From contig NZ_JACHOV010000012.1 in NCBI RefSeq assembly GCF_014200045.1, positions 36,204 to 100,203 on the forward strand: a stretch of DNA of 64,000 nt, read 5' to 3'. The notes beneath the pieces were generated by a model that made no database searches, had not been told where the DNA came from, and worked only from the letters and a program-made list of their open reading frames with translations. The DNA is from Rhizorhapis suberifaciens (GTDB taxonomy: Bacteria; Pseudomonadota; Alphaproteobacteria; Sphingomonadales; Sphingomonadaceae). Made by a program: the position numbers and the translations under genes. Below, one piece after another: positions 33,257 to 45,700 of the stretch (within the stretch, counting starts at the first letter, position 1; every line of letters begins with the position of its first letter).

Positions 33257-33787
33257 CTATTTTACTGCGGCTTCCACGGCCGCCTTGAGCCGATCCCCGG
33301 CATCAGCCGTGACTGTTTGCACCATGCGCTTGCCTGTCTTGGGATCGGTCTGGTGGAAATGGAATTCCTTGCCCTTGAGCGGCCCTGAAATAAGGTCGGC
33401 AATCATGATCTCGCGTTGCTTGTTTTCAATTGTCGCGAAGGGGGCGATTAGATCGACCAGCCAAATCTGATCGCCGTTTGTCCATTCCTCCAGGGTCAAG
33501 CGATTTTCAGGTTCGATCATGCCGCCTTCGAGCTTGGCAACGGCGGAAGGCGTACATTTGGCCCACATGGCGAGCCCTACGGGTTGCTGGCCGTCACGGA
33601 ACAGATAGAATTGCTGATGGATAAGGGCTGGCATCACCAGCCACTCAAGATCGCCTATGGCAAGCGCCTTGTGGAGCGGCGATTGTGTCAGGAGCCAGGT
33701 CATCTCGCCCAGCATGTGGCTGACGGTGGGAGGCGCCTGCATGGCCGGCGTTTCTGTTTCCGTGCTTTTATGAGTTTCTTGTGTCAT
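33257..33787 (-). CDS. RTX toxin-activating lysine acyltransferase (HlyC-like)
   Basis: A 176-residue member of the HlyC family, which transfers fatty acyl groups from acyl carrier protein to lysines of RTX toxins. The catalytic His is in LLTQSPLHKALAIGDLEW and the catalytic Asp in GDQIWLVDLIAPFA. FHFHQTDPKTGKR is the conserved end. ATG 33787 is preferred; a longer frame to 33883 overlaps the RTX gene. It starts seven bases after the RTX stop, so acylation of that protein is the likely job. Its presence argues for a membrane-active RTX toxin and not only an adhesin. Confidence 0.88.
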   Translation of the reverse strand: MTQETHKSTETETPAMQAPPTVSHMLGEMTWLLTQSPLHKALAIGDLEWLVMPALIHQQFYLFRDGQQPVGLAMWAKCTPSAVAKLEGGMIEPENRLTLEEWTNGDQIWLVDLIAPFATIENKQREIMIADLISGPLKGKEFHFHQTDPKTGKRMVQTVTADAGDRLKAAVEAAVK

Positions 33788-33794
33788 CGCTGTA

Positions 33795-36700
33795 TCAAGC
33801 CGCACGTGCAGCGAAAAAGTCAAGCCGCTCGCGGCCATATTCTTGGGTTCCATGCGATAAATCGTCGGTCGAACCAGCACCAAAGCGGCTCATCGCCTGC
33901 ATGAGCAGGGATGCGCCCAACTGGGCTGAAACGGTTCCGCGCGAAAGCTCGGGTGACGATGTCTCTTCTACCGAACTTGGATCAAATGCCAGGGCGACAT
34001 TGCCGATTGTCCCGGTGACGCCACTGTCCCACGTGAAGGCGGCGGTTGAGAGCGGCAGGTTGCGGCCGAGCTTCGTTTCGGAAGAAACCGCATTGGCGGA
34101 CAGGCCGATTTCCTTGATGCCAAGTTCGGTGAGAGTCTTCAATTCGCCGTCGTCGGTCACGCCATTGGCATTGCCATCGGCCCAGATCTTGAGGTCGCCA
34201 AAGCGGGTATCAAGCGCGCTGATCTTGCCATCCCGGCTGGTATCGAGTTCGGCCAGGCCTTCCCATGCACTCTTGGCATTCGCCTTCTCCGTGAGGAACG
34301 ATATTTCGGAAGCAGCGGTGATCTCACCATCGCCATTGCGATCGATGACCAGCATCCCATCCTTGCCGCTGACCCAGCCGGTATTGTCGGCAACGCCATC
34401 GCCGTCCATATCGAAGTTGGCTTTGGTCTTGCCCTTGCGGCGCGCCTCAAGGCCGTCGCCATCAAGATCGACCAGGATGGCGGACATCATGCCGAACGAG
34501 CGATTGCGAAACTCGACAATGGCGGCTGGAGCAATCAGCCCCGCGCGTGCATCAAACGCGCCCTGGGCTTTGCTTGGAATGACATGCAGGCCGCCACTGG
34601 CGGACGCGATGCGATAGTGCTTGGACTTGCCGTCCCATTGGCTGGACTGCAGCGTGATGGCGGGCGGCGGAGGTACGGATGGGGTTTCGCCGCCCTCGCC
34701 TCCATCGGGATCGGTTGTCCCGCCGGTTCCGGCGGAATAAGCAAAGCCCGCATCCAGCACGCGGCCCTGGCGGCCGCCAGTGAGCGTGTAGCTGGCGATA
34801 TTGTAGACAACGTTGGCGCCAGCGATACCGGTCGCCTCGCCGGTGGGCGCGCCAGTGAGCGAGATCGACGTGACGCCGGCCTCGGCCAGGGTCTTGAGCT
34901 CGCCGGTATCGGTCAGGCCATCTATATCGCCATCGAACCACAGACGGAAATTGCCGTACTGCGTGTCGCCAGCATCCAGTATCCCGTTGCCGTTCGAATC
35001 GAAGGCGACAAGCCCTTCAAGATCGGTCTGCGCGCCCGCCTTGTCGCCGACGAAGGAGATTTCGGAGATATTGTCGATGACGCCATTGCTATTGCGGTCG
35101 AGCGCGAGCAAGGCGTCGCCCTGTTCGATCCAGCCGGTCTGGTCGAGAATGCCATCGCCGTTCATGTCGAACTTGGTGGGGCTGCCTGCAAGCGGCACCA
35201 GCCCCGCGCCGTCTTCGTCGAAATCGAGGACGATCGGCGCGGCGATTTGTGGTTCGGTATAGGCGAGCAGGAGATTGCTTGCGCTGCCGGTCGAGCCGTC
35301 GGTGAATTCGACCGTGAAGCTGTCTATCGCGCGGCTCTCGCCGATGCCCAGAGTGAAAGGCGTCGCAATGCCCGGCAGCACAAGCGCCGAAATCCCGGCC
35401 TGCGAAAGCGATTTCATTTCGCTGGCCTGGCTGACGCCATCCTGGTTCGCGTCCTGCCAGAGCAGCAATTCGCCAAACCGGCTGTCGTTGGCGTCGAGGC
35501 GGCCGTCGCTGTTTTCATCGAGTCCGCGAAGCGGATTGAGGCTGAAGCTTTGGTCACCCAATGCCAGTTCCGCACCACTGCCGATCAAGCCGTCGCCGTT
35601 AATGTCCATGCCCAGCAAGGCATCTCCGGTCCCAACCCAGGCGCTGGGAACCACCGCACCACCATTCGCCTGATCGAACGCAATCGTAGTGCCCGACAAG
35701 TCGGTGATCGACACACCGTTCCCGTTAAAGTCAATGCCGACCGCCTCGACGTGCGAGCCGATGATCGTGTTCATTTCACCATCTCGCAGATAGGAGAAGA
35801 ACGCATCGCCGATGGTCCCAACTGATCCATCGGTCCGAACAAAATCGGAATAGCCGTACACCAAATTGTCGAGAGAAACGGAATCCCATGTCTGACCGGT
35901 GATCGTAAGGGTCAGATTGATTGCCGCGATTCCCGCTTCATCAAGGGATTTGAGTTCGCCCGAATCACTTACCCCATCCTGGTCCAAGTCCTGCCAGATG
36001 CGGAAATCGGCAAAGCGAGCGTCATTGGTATCGAATAGTCCGTCGTTGTTGCTGTCATAGGCGCGCAGGCCTTCAAGATCGGACACCGCACCTTCGAGAT
36101 CGGGTTGGAATGAAATCTCCGATACATCGTCGATCATTCCATTGCCATTTAGATCGATCGCCAGGAGGCCATCATCCGCCGCAGCCCAACCCGTAATGTC
36201 CCGCACGCCATCGGCATCCATATCGAAGCGTATGGTTGAGCTTTGTGGCGACGCAAGCTCCACACCATCCCCATCAAGATCGAGCACGAGCGGCGCTGCA
36301 AAACTTGAACCCACGGTAATGGTTATACTATAAATTTGACTGGATTGGCCCGAGCTGACCACATAATAGTTAAAACGTGCAGGAGAACGTTGGGGAACAT
36401 AAAATATGCTCCACGTGCCTGGTGTCGATGTTGATGTTGCTGTCGGCTGATCTGGAGTTATCCAACTGCTTCCATTCCATTCTTGGTAATTTGTCACGTA
36501 TCCACCAGAAAAGGTATTGAAGGCGGAGTTCGTGTCCGGATCGTATCCAGTGATAGTAGCGCTAATTAATGGGGGCATAGGGGGGTACGTTCCACCACCC
36601 CCATAAGTAAATGTCCCACTGATCGATGCCGACGGCGCTTCATTGACGTTGTTGACCGCCGTCACGGCGAACGTGCTCTGCACATAGTTACCACCCCCGT

Positions 36701-39700
36701 TACCCTGGTCCCACAGGCCAACGGTAAGATTGAAGCTCTTGGGCTGGCTTGCGTCCTCATAATTGAGCGATTTTGCCAGCGAGATCTGCCCCGTTGAGCT
36801 GTTAATCAGGAAGTAGTCGCTATTCGTACCGGAAAGCGTGTAATAGAAATTCTTCTTCGCCGGGTCGCTATCGGGATCGCTGGCAAGCATCCGCCATTGC
36901 CAAGAGGTCGCGTTGCCGGGTTGCTCATTGACGGTGATGCTGAGCGGATTGAGTGTCGGCGCTTCGTTCAAATCATTGATGTTGATCCGCACGGTCGTTG
37001 AATTCATCCGCGCCGTGGAGTTGTTGAGATCGTCGGTTACATAGACGGTCTCGTTATAATATTTGTTGGAGCCCAGCGCTTCATAATTGATGCCGCCAAC
37101 GACCGTGATCTGGCCCGTCGTCGCATTGATCTGGAATTTGCCGTCTGCCGAGGTGCTCGATACCGAGAAGGCGCCGTCGGCCGACGCCCGTGCCGAGCCG
37201 CCGGCAAAATAATAGCGCCTGGTGCCGTAGCTCGCGGTGTAGCTGTCCACGTCACTTGCGGCGACGGTACCCACCACAGTACCTGTGCCAACATTTTCAT
37301 TGATGCCGAATGGTCCCGTCGCGGTGAAGGTCGGCCGCTCGTTCTGGTCGGCGATCGCGACGCTCAATGTCTTGGTATAGCTCAGCCCGCCATTGTCGAT
37401 CGCCTGTACCGTGATCGAATAGACATGGCTCGCCGAAGCTTCATAGTCGATTTGAGACGGCGTGCTGGTGGCAACGGTAATGGCGCCAGTGCTGCTATTG
37501 ATGGCAAAGCGGCCGCTGGCATTATCGGTCAGGCTGTAAATGAAGGATCCGCCATCCGGGTCGACGGCCGCGACCGTGACGCCGCCCGCGCCATAGGCCG
37601 GGTTCTCGATGATGCTGCCGGAAACGCCGATATCCGTCGGCGCGGCATTGACGATGACCGGCACCGAGACGGCGGTCGTGGTGGCGGTGTCGCCATTGCT
37701 GTTTTCGACAGCCTTCGCCGTTACCGAGAGGTTGAAGTCCTGATAATAGGCGGCGGGGCCGGTAAGCGCGAGACCGCTCAGTTGCGCCGAGGTCAGCGTC
37801 CAGGTGGCCGTACCGGAGTTGTATGTACCCTTGTTGAGCGACAGGCCCGCAGGAACGCCGGTGATAAGGATGGTCTGGGCCTCCGAACCGTCGGTATCCG
37901 GGAAGTTGACATTGATGCTCAGGGGTATGGTCTGGCCGCCATGAAAGCTGCCCTTGCCATCGAGGGCTGCGCCGGCCTTTGCAAGCGTGATCGCCGGCAT
38001 GTCGGCCTTAGCCCCGACGGTCACGTCGAATGCCTGTTGCTGGCTATACCGCCCCCCACCATCATAGGCCCAGATCACGACCTGCGCGGTGCCATAGGCG
38101 TTAGCGACAGGCGTGATCGTTGCGGTTCGCTGATAGAAGGCGTCCGGCGAGCCGAAGCTGACGGACTGAATGAGGCTGTAATCCTCAAGTCCCGTCGTCT
38201 TGTTGTAAACCTTGTAAACCAAGCCAACGCTGTTGGGAGCCGATGGCGTGCTGCCATCAAGTGTGTCGCTTGCGGTGATGCTGATAGCGAGCGGCGTATC
38301 CTCGCTCATCATCTGGTTGGCGATCGCGCTGACCACCGGGGGCGGGTTGTTGCCCCAATAGGTCTGCCAGCTCGTATAGTAATTGGTGTCGGCCATCAGC
38401 GCGTCGCGCGCGGCGATGGTCGTTGGTTTGGTCTTGGTCGCCATCAGATCGATGAGACCGTTGACGTTGATGACATTGCTGGCGTTCGCCTGAATGAACT
38501 TGATCTGGTAATTGGTCTGTGCGGCGAGCGAGGCGGTTGCAAACCAGTCCTTGATCGTTGTCACCGTTCCGGTCGCCACGACGGTGATCACCAGATCATC
38601 GCCGATATGCTCGAACCACAGGTCCTTATCCTGAATTGTTCCCTGATATCCCAGGAGGTCATTTTCACTAAGATCGATATGATAGTTATTGATGGTGTCG
38701 GCACCTGACGTCGTCAGGATGACATAGGTATCATTGCCCGCGCCGCCGGTCATGGTATCGCTGCCTGCACCGCCGTCGAGCACGTCATCGCCATCGTCGG
38801 CAAAGAGTTGGTCGTTCCCGTTGCCGCCGGTCAGCGTGTCATTGCCGCTGCCACCATGGATGATGTCGTCGCCGTCGCTGCCGTCGAGAATGTCGTTGCC
38901 GCCATCGCCATAAAGCGTGTCATAGCCGGCCTGTCCGTACAGGCTGTCATTGCCATTGCCGCCATAGATGAGGTCATCGCCTCCGGCACCATAAAGCGGA
39001 TTGGCATTCGCATCGCCGGTCAGGTTGTCATTGTATTCCGTGCCTTCTAGGCCCTCAACGCCACTATGAGTGTCGCCAATGGCGTTGCCCGTGTTGGCAG
39101 CGGCATTAGAGAGATTGACCGTAATGCCTGCAGTCGCCAGCGCATTGAGGCTGTTCCAGCGGTAGGAGGCGATGTCGGTGCCAAGCCCGCCGACAAGGGC
39201 GTCAGCGCCTGCGCCACCGATCAGGAAATCATTGCCATCACCACCGTTCAGCGTGTCGTTTCCGGCATCGCCGTAGAGCGTGTCGTCATTAGCGTCGCCC
39301 GAAAGATTGTCGTTGCCAGAACCACTGCTCAGCGTGTCGTTCTGAGAGCCGCCAGAAAGCGTATCATCACCAATGCCGCCATCGAGCGTGTCGATTCCGC
39401 TGCCGCCTGTCAGCGCGTCGTTGCCGTCACCGCCCGAGAGGCTGTCGTCGCCGTTGCCGCCATCGAGCAGGTCGTCGCCACCGTTGCCGGCAAGCGTGTC
39501 ATTCCCATCAAAACCGTAGATCTGATCGATACCGGCAGCCCCCGACAGCGTGTCGTTGGCCGCGGTGCCATTGATGATGTCGATGCCGTCGGCGACAGCG
39601 AAGGTCAGCGTCTTGGTGAAGGACAGGCCCGCGCCATTGCGATCGGTGGCCGTCACCGACACCTGCACCGTCGGCGTCGCTTCAAAGTCGAGCGCCTGGC

Positions 39701-42700
39701 CTGCGCGCAGCTTTAGCGTCTTGCCGCCAATGACCTCGAACCGGCTGTCGCTGGTGGTGAAGATCGACTGACCAAAATCGCTGTCCTGCGGCAGATCGAC
39801 GTCGGTCGCGGCAAGATCGCCCACGATAATGCCGGTCTGGTTCTCAGGGATACCGTCCAGCGAAGGCGGCAGCAGGGCATAGCTGATGTCGGTGGGTGCA
39901 TCATTGACGGGATTGACCGTCACATCGACCGTGAATTCCGCGCTGTGCTGATCGGCATCGGTCACGATGATCGTGAAGCTGTCCGGCCCGAAATAATCGG
40001 CAGCGCCCAGATAGGTGAACTGTCCCGTCGCGGTATCGAGGGTCACGGTTCCGTGCGCCGCATTCTGGCCGATCTGATAGCCAGTGATGTTGCCGTCGTG
40101 ATCGACGACGCCGGAAGCTTGAATGCTGGTCGTCACGTCCTCACTGGCGACGAGCGCAATATCGGTCACGACCGGTGCCGCAAGCCCGCCGGCCCACCAA
40201 TAGCCTGCCGCCGCATTGGTGATGGCGGCCGGCACGCTGGCCGGAGCCGCCAGGGCGACAGCACTCATTTGGTCGATCAGCGGTTGCGCATAGGCCAGAT
40301 AGATGGCGTGCGTCTGCGTGGCGATCCGCCGGACCGTCGTCGGGTTGCTTGCCGCATAGAAATTGGAAAGCGTTACCTTGGTCGTACCGCCGGCGATTGT
40401 GATTAGGAGGTCATTGCCGGTGCGCGCGAGCCAGATGTCGCCATAAGCGACGGTAGCATCAAAGATGATCTGATTAACGCCGCTGGCATCGACAACTGTG
40501 TCGAGACCGCTGTCCTTCGAGAAGAGATAGACGTCGTCATTGAGCCCGCCTTGCAGCATGTCATCGCCCAGGCCGCCGGTCAGCTGATCATTACCATCCC
40601 CGCCCCAGAGCCCGTCATTGCCCGCATCGCCGATGACGACGTCATCGCCCCCATCGCCATAGACGGTATCGTCGCCATCGCCTGCGACAAGCTGGTCGTT
40701 ACCGGCATCGCCGTGGATGATGTCCACGCCCGCACCGCCGTCAATGATGTCATTGCCGATCCCGCCCGAGGCAGTGTCATTGCCATCGCCTGCCGACATA
40801 TTGTCGCTGCCATCGCCGCCATCGAGCGTGTCATTGCCGATATCGCCAATAAGGACGTCATCGCCGCCATTGCCCGTCAGCGTGTCATTACCGTCAAGAC
40901 CATTAAGGACGTTGCCATTGGCATCGCCGGTCAGGACATCATCGCCGATGATCGAGCCGGTCACATTCTCGATGCCTGAGAGAATGTCTCCGGCGGCATC
41001 CCCGCCGCTTTGGGCCGTGGTCAGATTGAGGTTCACGGTCACCGCCGCGCTCGAACGCACATAGCGCGCCGTGTCGATTCCAGCATCGCCGCTGAGCGTA
41101 TCCGCCCCAGCTCCTCCTTCCAAATCATCGTCGCCATCGCCGCCGCTCAATGTGTCGTTGCCGGCAGCCCCCGAGAGCGCATCATTCCCCGTAAGACCGC
41201 TTAGCGTGTCATTGCCGGTACTGCCCAGGATCAAGTCATCAACGCCGTCGACGCCATTGCTATTGAGGCGAAGATTGCGAAGATCAGCCGAGAGGCCGTC
41301 GTGCAATTGCAGTGTTTCCACCTGCTGATTGGCGACGGCCTGGTTCTTGATCGTCACGGTGCCGCGCGCGCTCAGCACCAGGTCATTGCCCGACCAGCTG
41401 GCGCTGAGATCAGAAAGGCTGATGCCACTGCCCAGCTCCAGCGTATCGTCGCCGCCAGCAACCGAGGCATCGAACTTTTCCCGCGTGACCTGGACGCTCG
41501 ATCCCACGCGCGCAAAGCCGTTCTTCCAGTCGGTGAGAGCCCAGGTCGAGGGGGCGGGCGCGCTGGCTTGGCTGCTGGTGTAGCTGTAGGTTCCATCGAG
41601 CGCGACTTCACCAGTCGCAGCGATCGTTACCAGCAGGCGGTATTGGTAGAATTTGCCGCTCTTGCCGAGATAGGTCCAACCAACGGTATAATAGCCATTG
41701 TTTGGCGTACCATCGGGGCCAACAAGGACCCCTTGCGCATTGACGATCTGCTCAACCGCGAACTTGCCGTCCTGGATGATGTCGCTGCCTGTCGACACGT
41801 CATAAGTGTAGATATCATCGCCCAGGCCGCCCATCAGGACATCGTTGTCCGCCCCCGAGCCGCCGCTCAGCACATTTTCGCCAGCGTCGCCGCCAAGATG
41901 GTCGGCGCCGGCGCCGCCCGTCAGATTTTCGATGCTCGCAAAGCTGTCGCCGGTAGCATCGCCGGCATTGACCGCGGCATTGTCGAGATATGCGTAAACA
42001 GCCCCGCTCGCGCCGGCATAAGAGGCGGTATCGCTGTCGGCGCCGCCGCTCAGGATATCGGCTCCAGCGCCACCAATCAGGATATCATCGCCGCTGCCGC
42101 CATAAAGGACATCAGCGCCAGTACCGCCCGTCACTGAATCCTGCCCGGTGTTGCCGTTCAGAATGTCATTGCCGTCGCCGCCGTTGACGGTATCGTCACC
42201 CGCGCCACCGGTGATCCAGTCGACGCTGGCGGTGCCGGTGAGCGTATTGTTGGCGTCGGTGCCCTGGACTCCCGCCGCGGTAGCCGTCATGTCCTGCGTA
42301 CCGGTCGCTGCAAATACGAACCGTTCAATCGGGGAATTGGCCGTCGTTGAGACAAACCAGTCCTTGAGGACAATCTGATCACCGATGGATGCGAAGGATT
42401 GGGTCCCGGCATTCTCCGTACTGATGCCAATGAGGAGATCGTTGCCGCTCCTCTGCATCACCAGATCCTGAATATTGATGCCCATGTCGAACTCAAGGGC
42501 ATCGCTGTCGCTCGTCGACACGTCCTTGCCGACCTGGCCGCCTGCCGCCGGTACCAGCCGGGAAAGCGTGCCTATGCCTGTCGCGGTGTTGTAGTCGTAA
42601 TTGAAGCGGCCGAGCCAATTGGAACCATCGAAGACCACCTCGGTGCCGTTCCGCAGCACCCGGTTCGTGGCGCTGTCATAGGTGTAGCCACCGGCTGTGT

Positions 42701-45700
42701 TCCAGCCATTCCCGGTCGATACGACCTCCCAGGTTCCAGCATAATCGTCGATGAGCGTGTCGAGACCATCACCGCGGCTGATCCGGACGACGTCGTTGCC
42801 GACGCCGCCCACGATCATGTCGTTGCCGTGCCCGCCGGTGAGCAGGTCGTTACCGAGACCGCCGTAAAGATCGTCATCAGCGCCATCGCCCGAAAGCAGG
42901 TCATTGCCGCTTCCGCCCAGGATCATGTCGCTGTCGCTGCCGCCGACGAGGATGTCGTTGCCGTCGTCGCCGCCAATTTCGTCGTGGCCCCGACCGCCGA
43001 TGCCGACATCGTCCCCGCCGAGCAGCTGGAGACGGTCATCGCCGTCGCCGCCCACGACGAAATCATTGCCATCGGTGCCGATGATGACGTCGTTCTCCGC
43101 GGTGCCGACGACGAACGAGGTAAAGTCGCCAACGCGAATGGCCTGCCCATCCGCGAATTCCAGCCATTCGACCTTCTTGTAGCTGTCGAACCAGCCGGTG
43201 AGCGTCAGTTCATCGCCGGTAAGGACGCCGTTCTGCGCGATCTTGATGATCAGATCCATGCCGGGCGCGCCCGACGTCCCCGACCGGACCAGAACGATAT
43301 CGCCAAGGCCAATTCCAGCCCCAAACACCACGCGGTCGCTGCCGTTCAATGGTGCGCCGTTTTCCGAATAGATACTGGATCCCGTCCAGTCCTTGAGGTC
43401 CGCGTTGCTGTTCTTCTGCTGGACAGCCGTATAGAGGCCGTCGGTGGAGCCGGCGGCATTCAGTCCATCCTCAACGACATCCTTGCCGTCGCCCAGCCGG
43501 AACAGATAATAGTCGCCGCCAGCCGCGCCTTTGAGGCTGTCGCCATCGCTCGCGCCACCCGCAAGGACATCGTCGCCTGCGCCCCCCGTCAGCGTATCGA
43601 CGCCGTCACCGCCCTCGAGCCAGTCCGAACCTTCGCGGCCCTTCAAAATGTCATTGCCCGCGCCGCCGTTGAGATAATTGCCGTCGCCGCCCAGCGCATT
43701 CTGGTCCGCGGTGCCCGCATCGAGCACGTCATCGCCATCGCCGCCCAGCAGCCAGTCGTCGAGGCGTCCGCCATAGAGCGTGTCGCTGCCTGCACCGCCG
43801 AAGATGTTGTCGCCACGGTTGGAGGCATAGATCGTGTCATTGCCATCGCCGCCATCGACGGTCGCGGCCACATCGATGTCGAGCACCCGATTGTCCGCCG
43901 TCGCGAAATCCACCGTCGTCGAAGCCGCCATGGTGCGCGAGCGCGACAGGGTGAACCTCGCCTGCCCGGAGGCTTCATCCAGCACCACATTGTCGATCCA
44001 CACCAAAGGCTCAGTGCCCGCGCCATCGACGATTGTGCCGGTTCCCGACACGACCGATGCGCCATTGGCGAGCGCCGCCGCGCCTGCGGTCACCGTGGCT
44101 TTCAGCGTGAAGCGTTCATTGGCCTCGATATTGAGGAACTCGGGTTCGCCATTGCCGGGGGTGATGACCTGCCCATTGTAAATCACCGGTCCGACATAAG
44201 CGGGGTTGGCGACATTATCGGCGACAATCGCCGTGCGCACGAAGAGCTGCGTCACGCCCGCAGCGAAGGTGGCGCTGGTTGCGTTGGTCCAATTGACGCC
44301 GTCAGTCGACACCTGGATGTTGGCGGCGCCCGTGCTGCCATAATCCACGCCCAGGCCCGAGGCCTTGTCATTGGCCAGCGCCAGCGCCACCGTGACCGCG
44401 CTCGACGCGGCTTTCGAGAGCGACAGGCGGAACACGGCATAGCCGTCATTTTCCCAGGCATAGCTGTTTCCGACCATCAGCGTCGGCAGCGCGGCGGTGC
44501 CATCCACGATGGTGGCCACCGCTTCCCCACCCATGATCTGCATGTCCGGCGCGTTCGACAGCCTGCCAAGGAAGCTTTCGGTCGCCTCGGCAAGGCCGTC
44601 ATTGGCGACCGTGACCGTAACCGTTTTGCGCCAGTCGGCCGCGGCGAAGGTCACGCTCGTCGTCAAGGTCGTGAAATCGGAACCCGTGGCGGCGATGTCG
44701 TTGCTGAGATGGCCGTTGACCGTGAACCCGCGCTGATCGGCGAGGCTGCCCGTCCGCAGGTCGATCGTCTCGCCCGCCGTCGTGCCTTCGATCGTCGTCT
44801 GTCCGGCGATGTCGATCGCATCGCCCAGCACATAATCGCCGACACCGGTCAGGCGGCTGATCTGCCCGCTATAGGGATCATAATCAAAACCGAACTCGAC
44901 ATTGGCAGCGCTCGTTTGCGCCTCGCCCATCAAATAGGAGAAACCGCCGAACCAGTCGGACGCGGCGCGGCGCGTCAGGCCGAGCTCGTCGGCGCGGGCG
45001 AGGGTGAGCAGCGTCTCGATCGCGAACACGCTATTTGGTTCAGCGGAAACGAGCGCATTGATCACCGAGGAATTGGCGAGGTAGCTCTCATATTGCTGCG
45101 CGGCCGAGATATTGCCCAGCAGCACATTGGTGTCGAAATTACGCGGATCGAGCCCGCCCATCTCGAACATGTTGTAAAGGGCGCGCTTGACGTAAATGTC
45201 GCCGCCCGCAATCTTGAAATCGGGGTCGGCAAGGCCGGTATAGACGCCATAGCCAATCGCCCTCGTCGCCGCGTCCTCGCCCGAAAAACGCTCCGTGATA
45301 TCCCCTCCCTTTTTGGGCTTGTAGACGAACTTCTTGCCCCGCATGCCATAGCTGCCGGACTGAACGGCAGCGGGCTCGAGCAGCGTGCCGCCGGTGGCCG
45401 CGAGAACGGCGTTGAAGGTTTCCGAAGCCGACGACGCCAGCGAACGCGCAGCGTCCTTCGATCCGCCCTTCTTCGACCGAACATTGGCGACAATGAACTT
45501 GCCTTCGCCCTCGCTCCATTGCGCATCCGCCCAGGAGCTTGGCGTCCCGCCAAAGAGAGAGCCGATCAGGCCGCCAACGATGAAGCCCACAAAGGCAACA
45601 ACAGCAAAACCGATAGGTGTCAAAGCCAGCCCTGCTGGTGCGAGCAAGGCAGTAACTCCAATAGGAGCAAGAGCCGCGCCCACCGACGCGCCGATCTGCC

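Noticed and set aside
37425..38708. Plus-strand open frame of 427 codons rich in Arg, Gly and Asp
   Set aside because: Another shadow of the RTX gene, opposite cadherin-like modules. Residue composition is that of a reversed frame.
38730..43850. CRISPR-like or satellite repeat array
   Set aside because: The repeats are in-frame RTX nonapeptide codons with variable spacing and no unique spacers.
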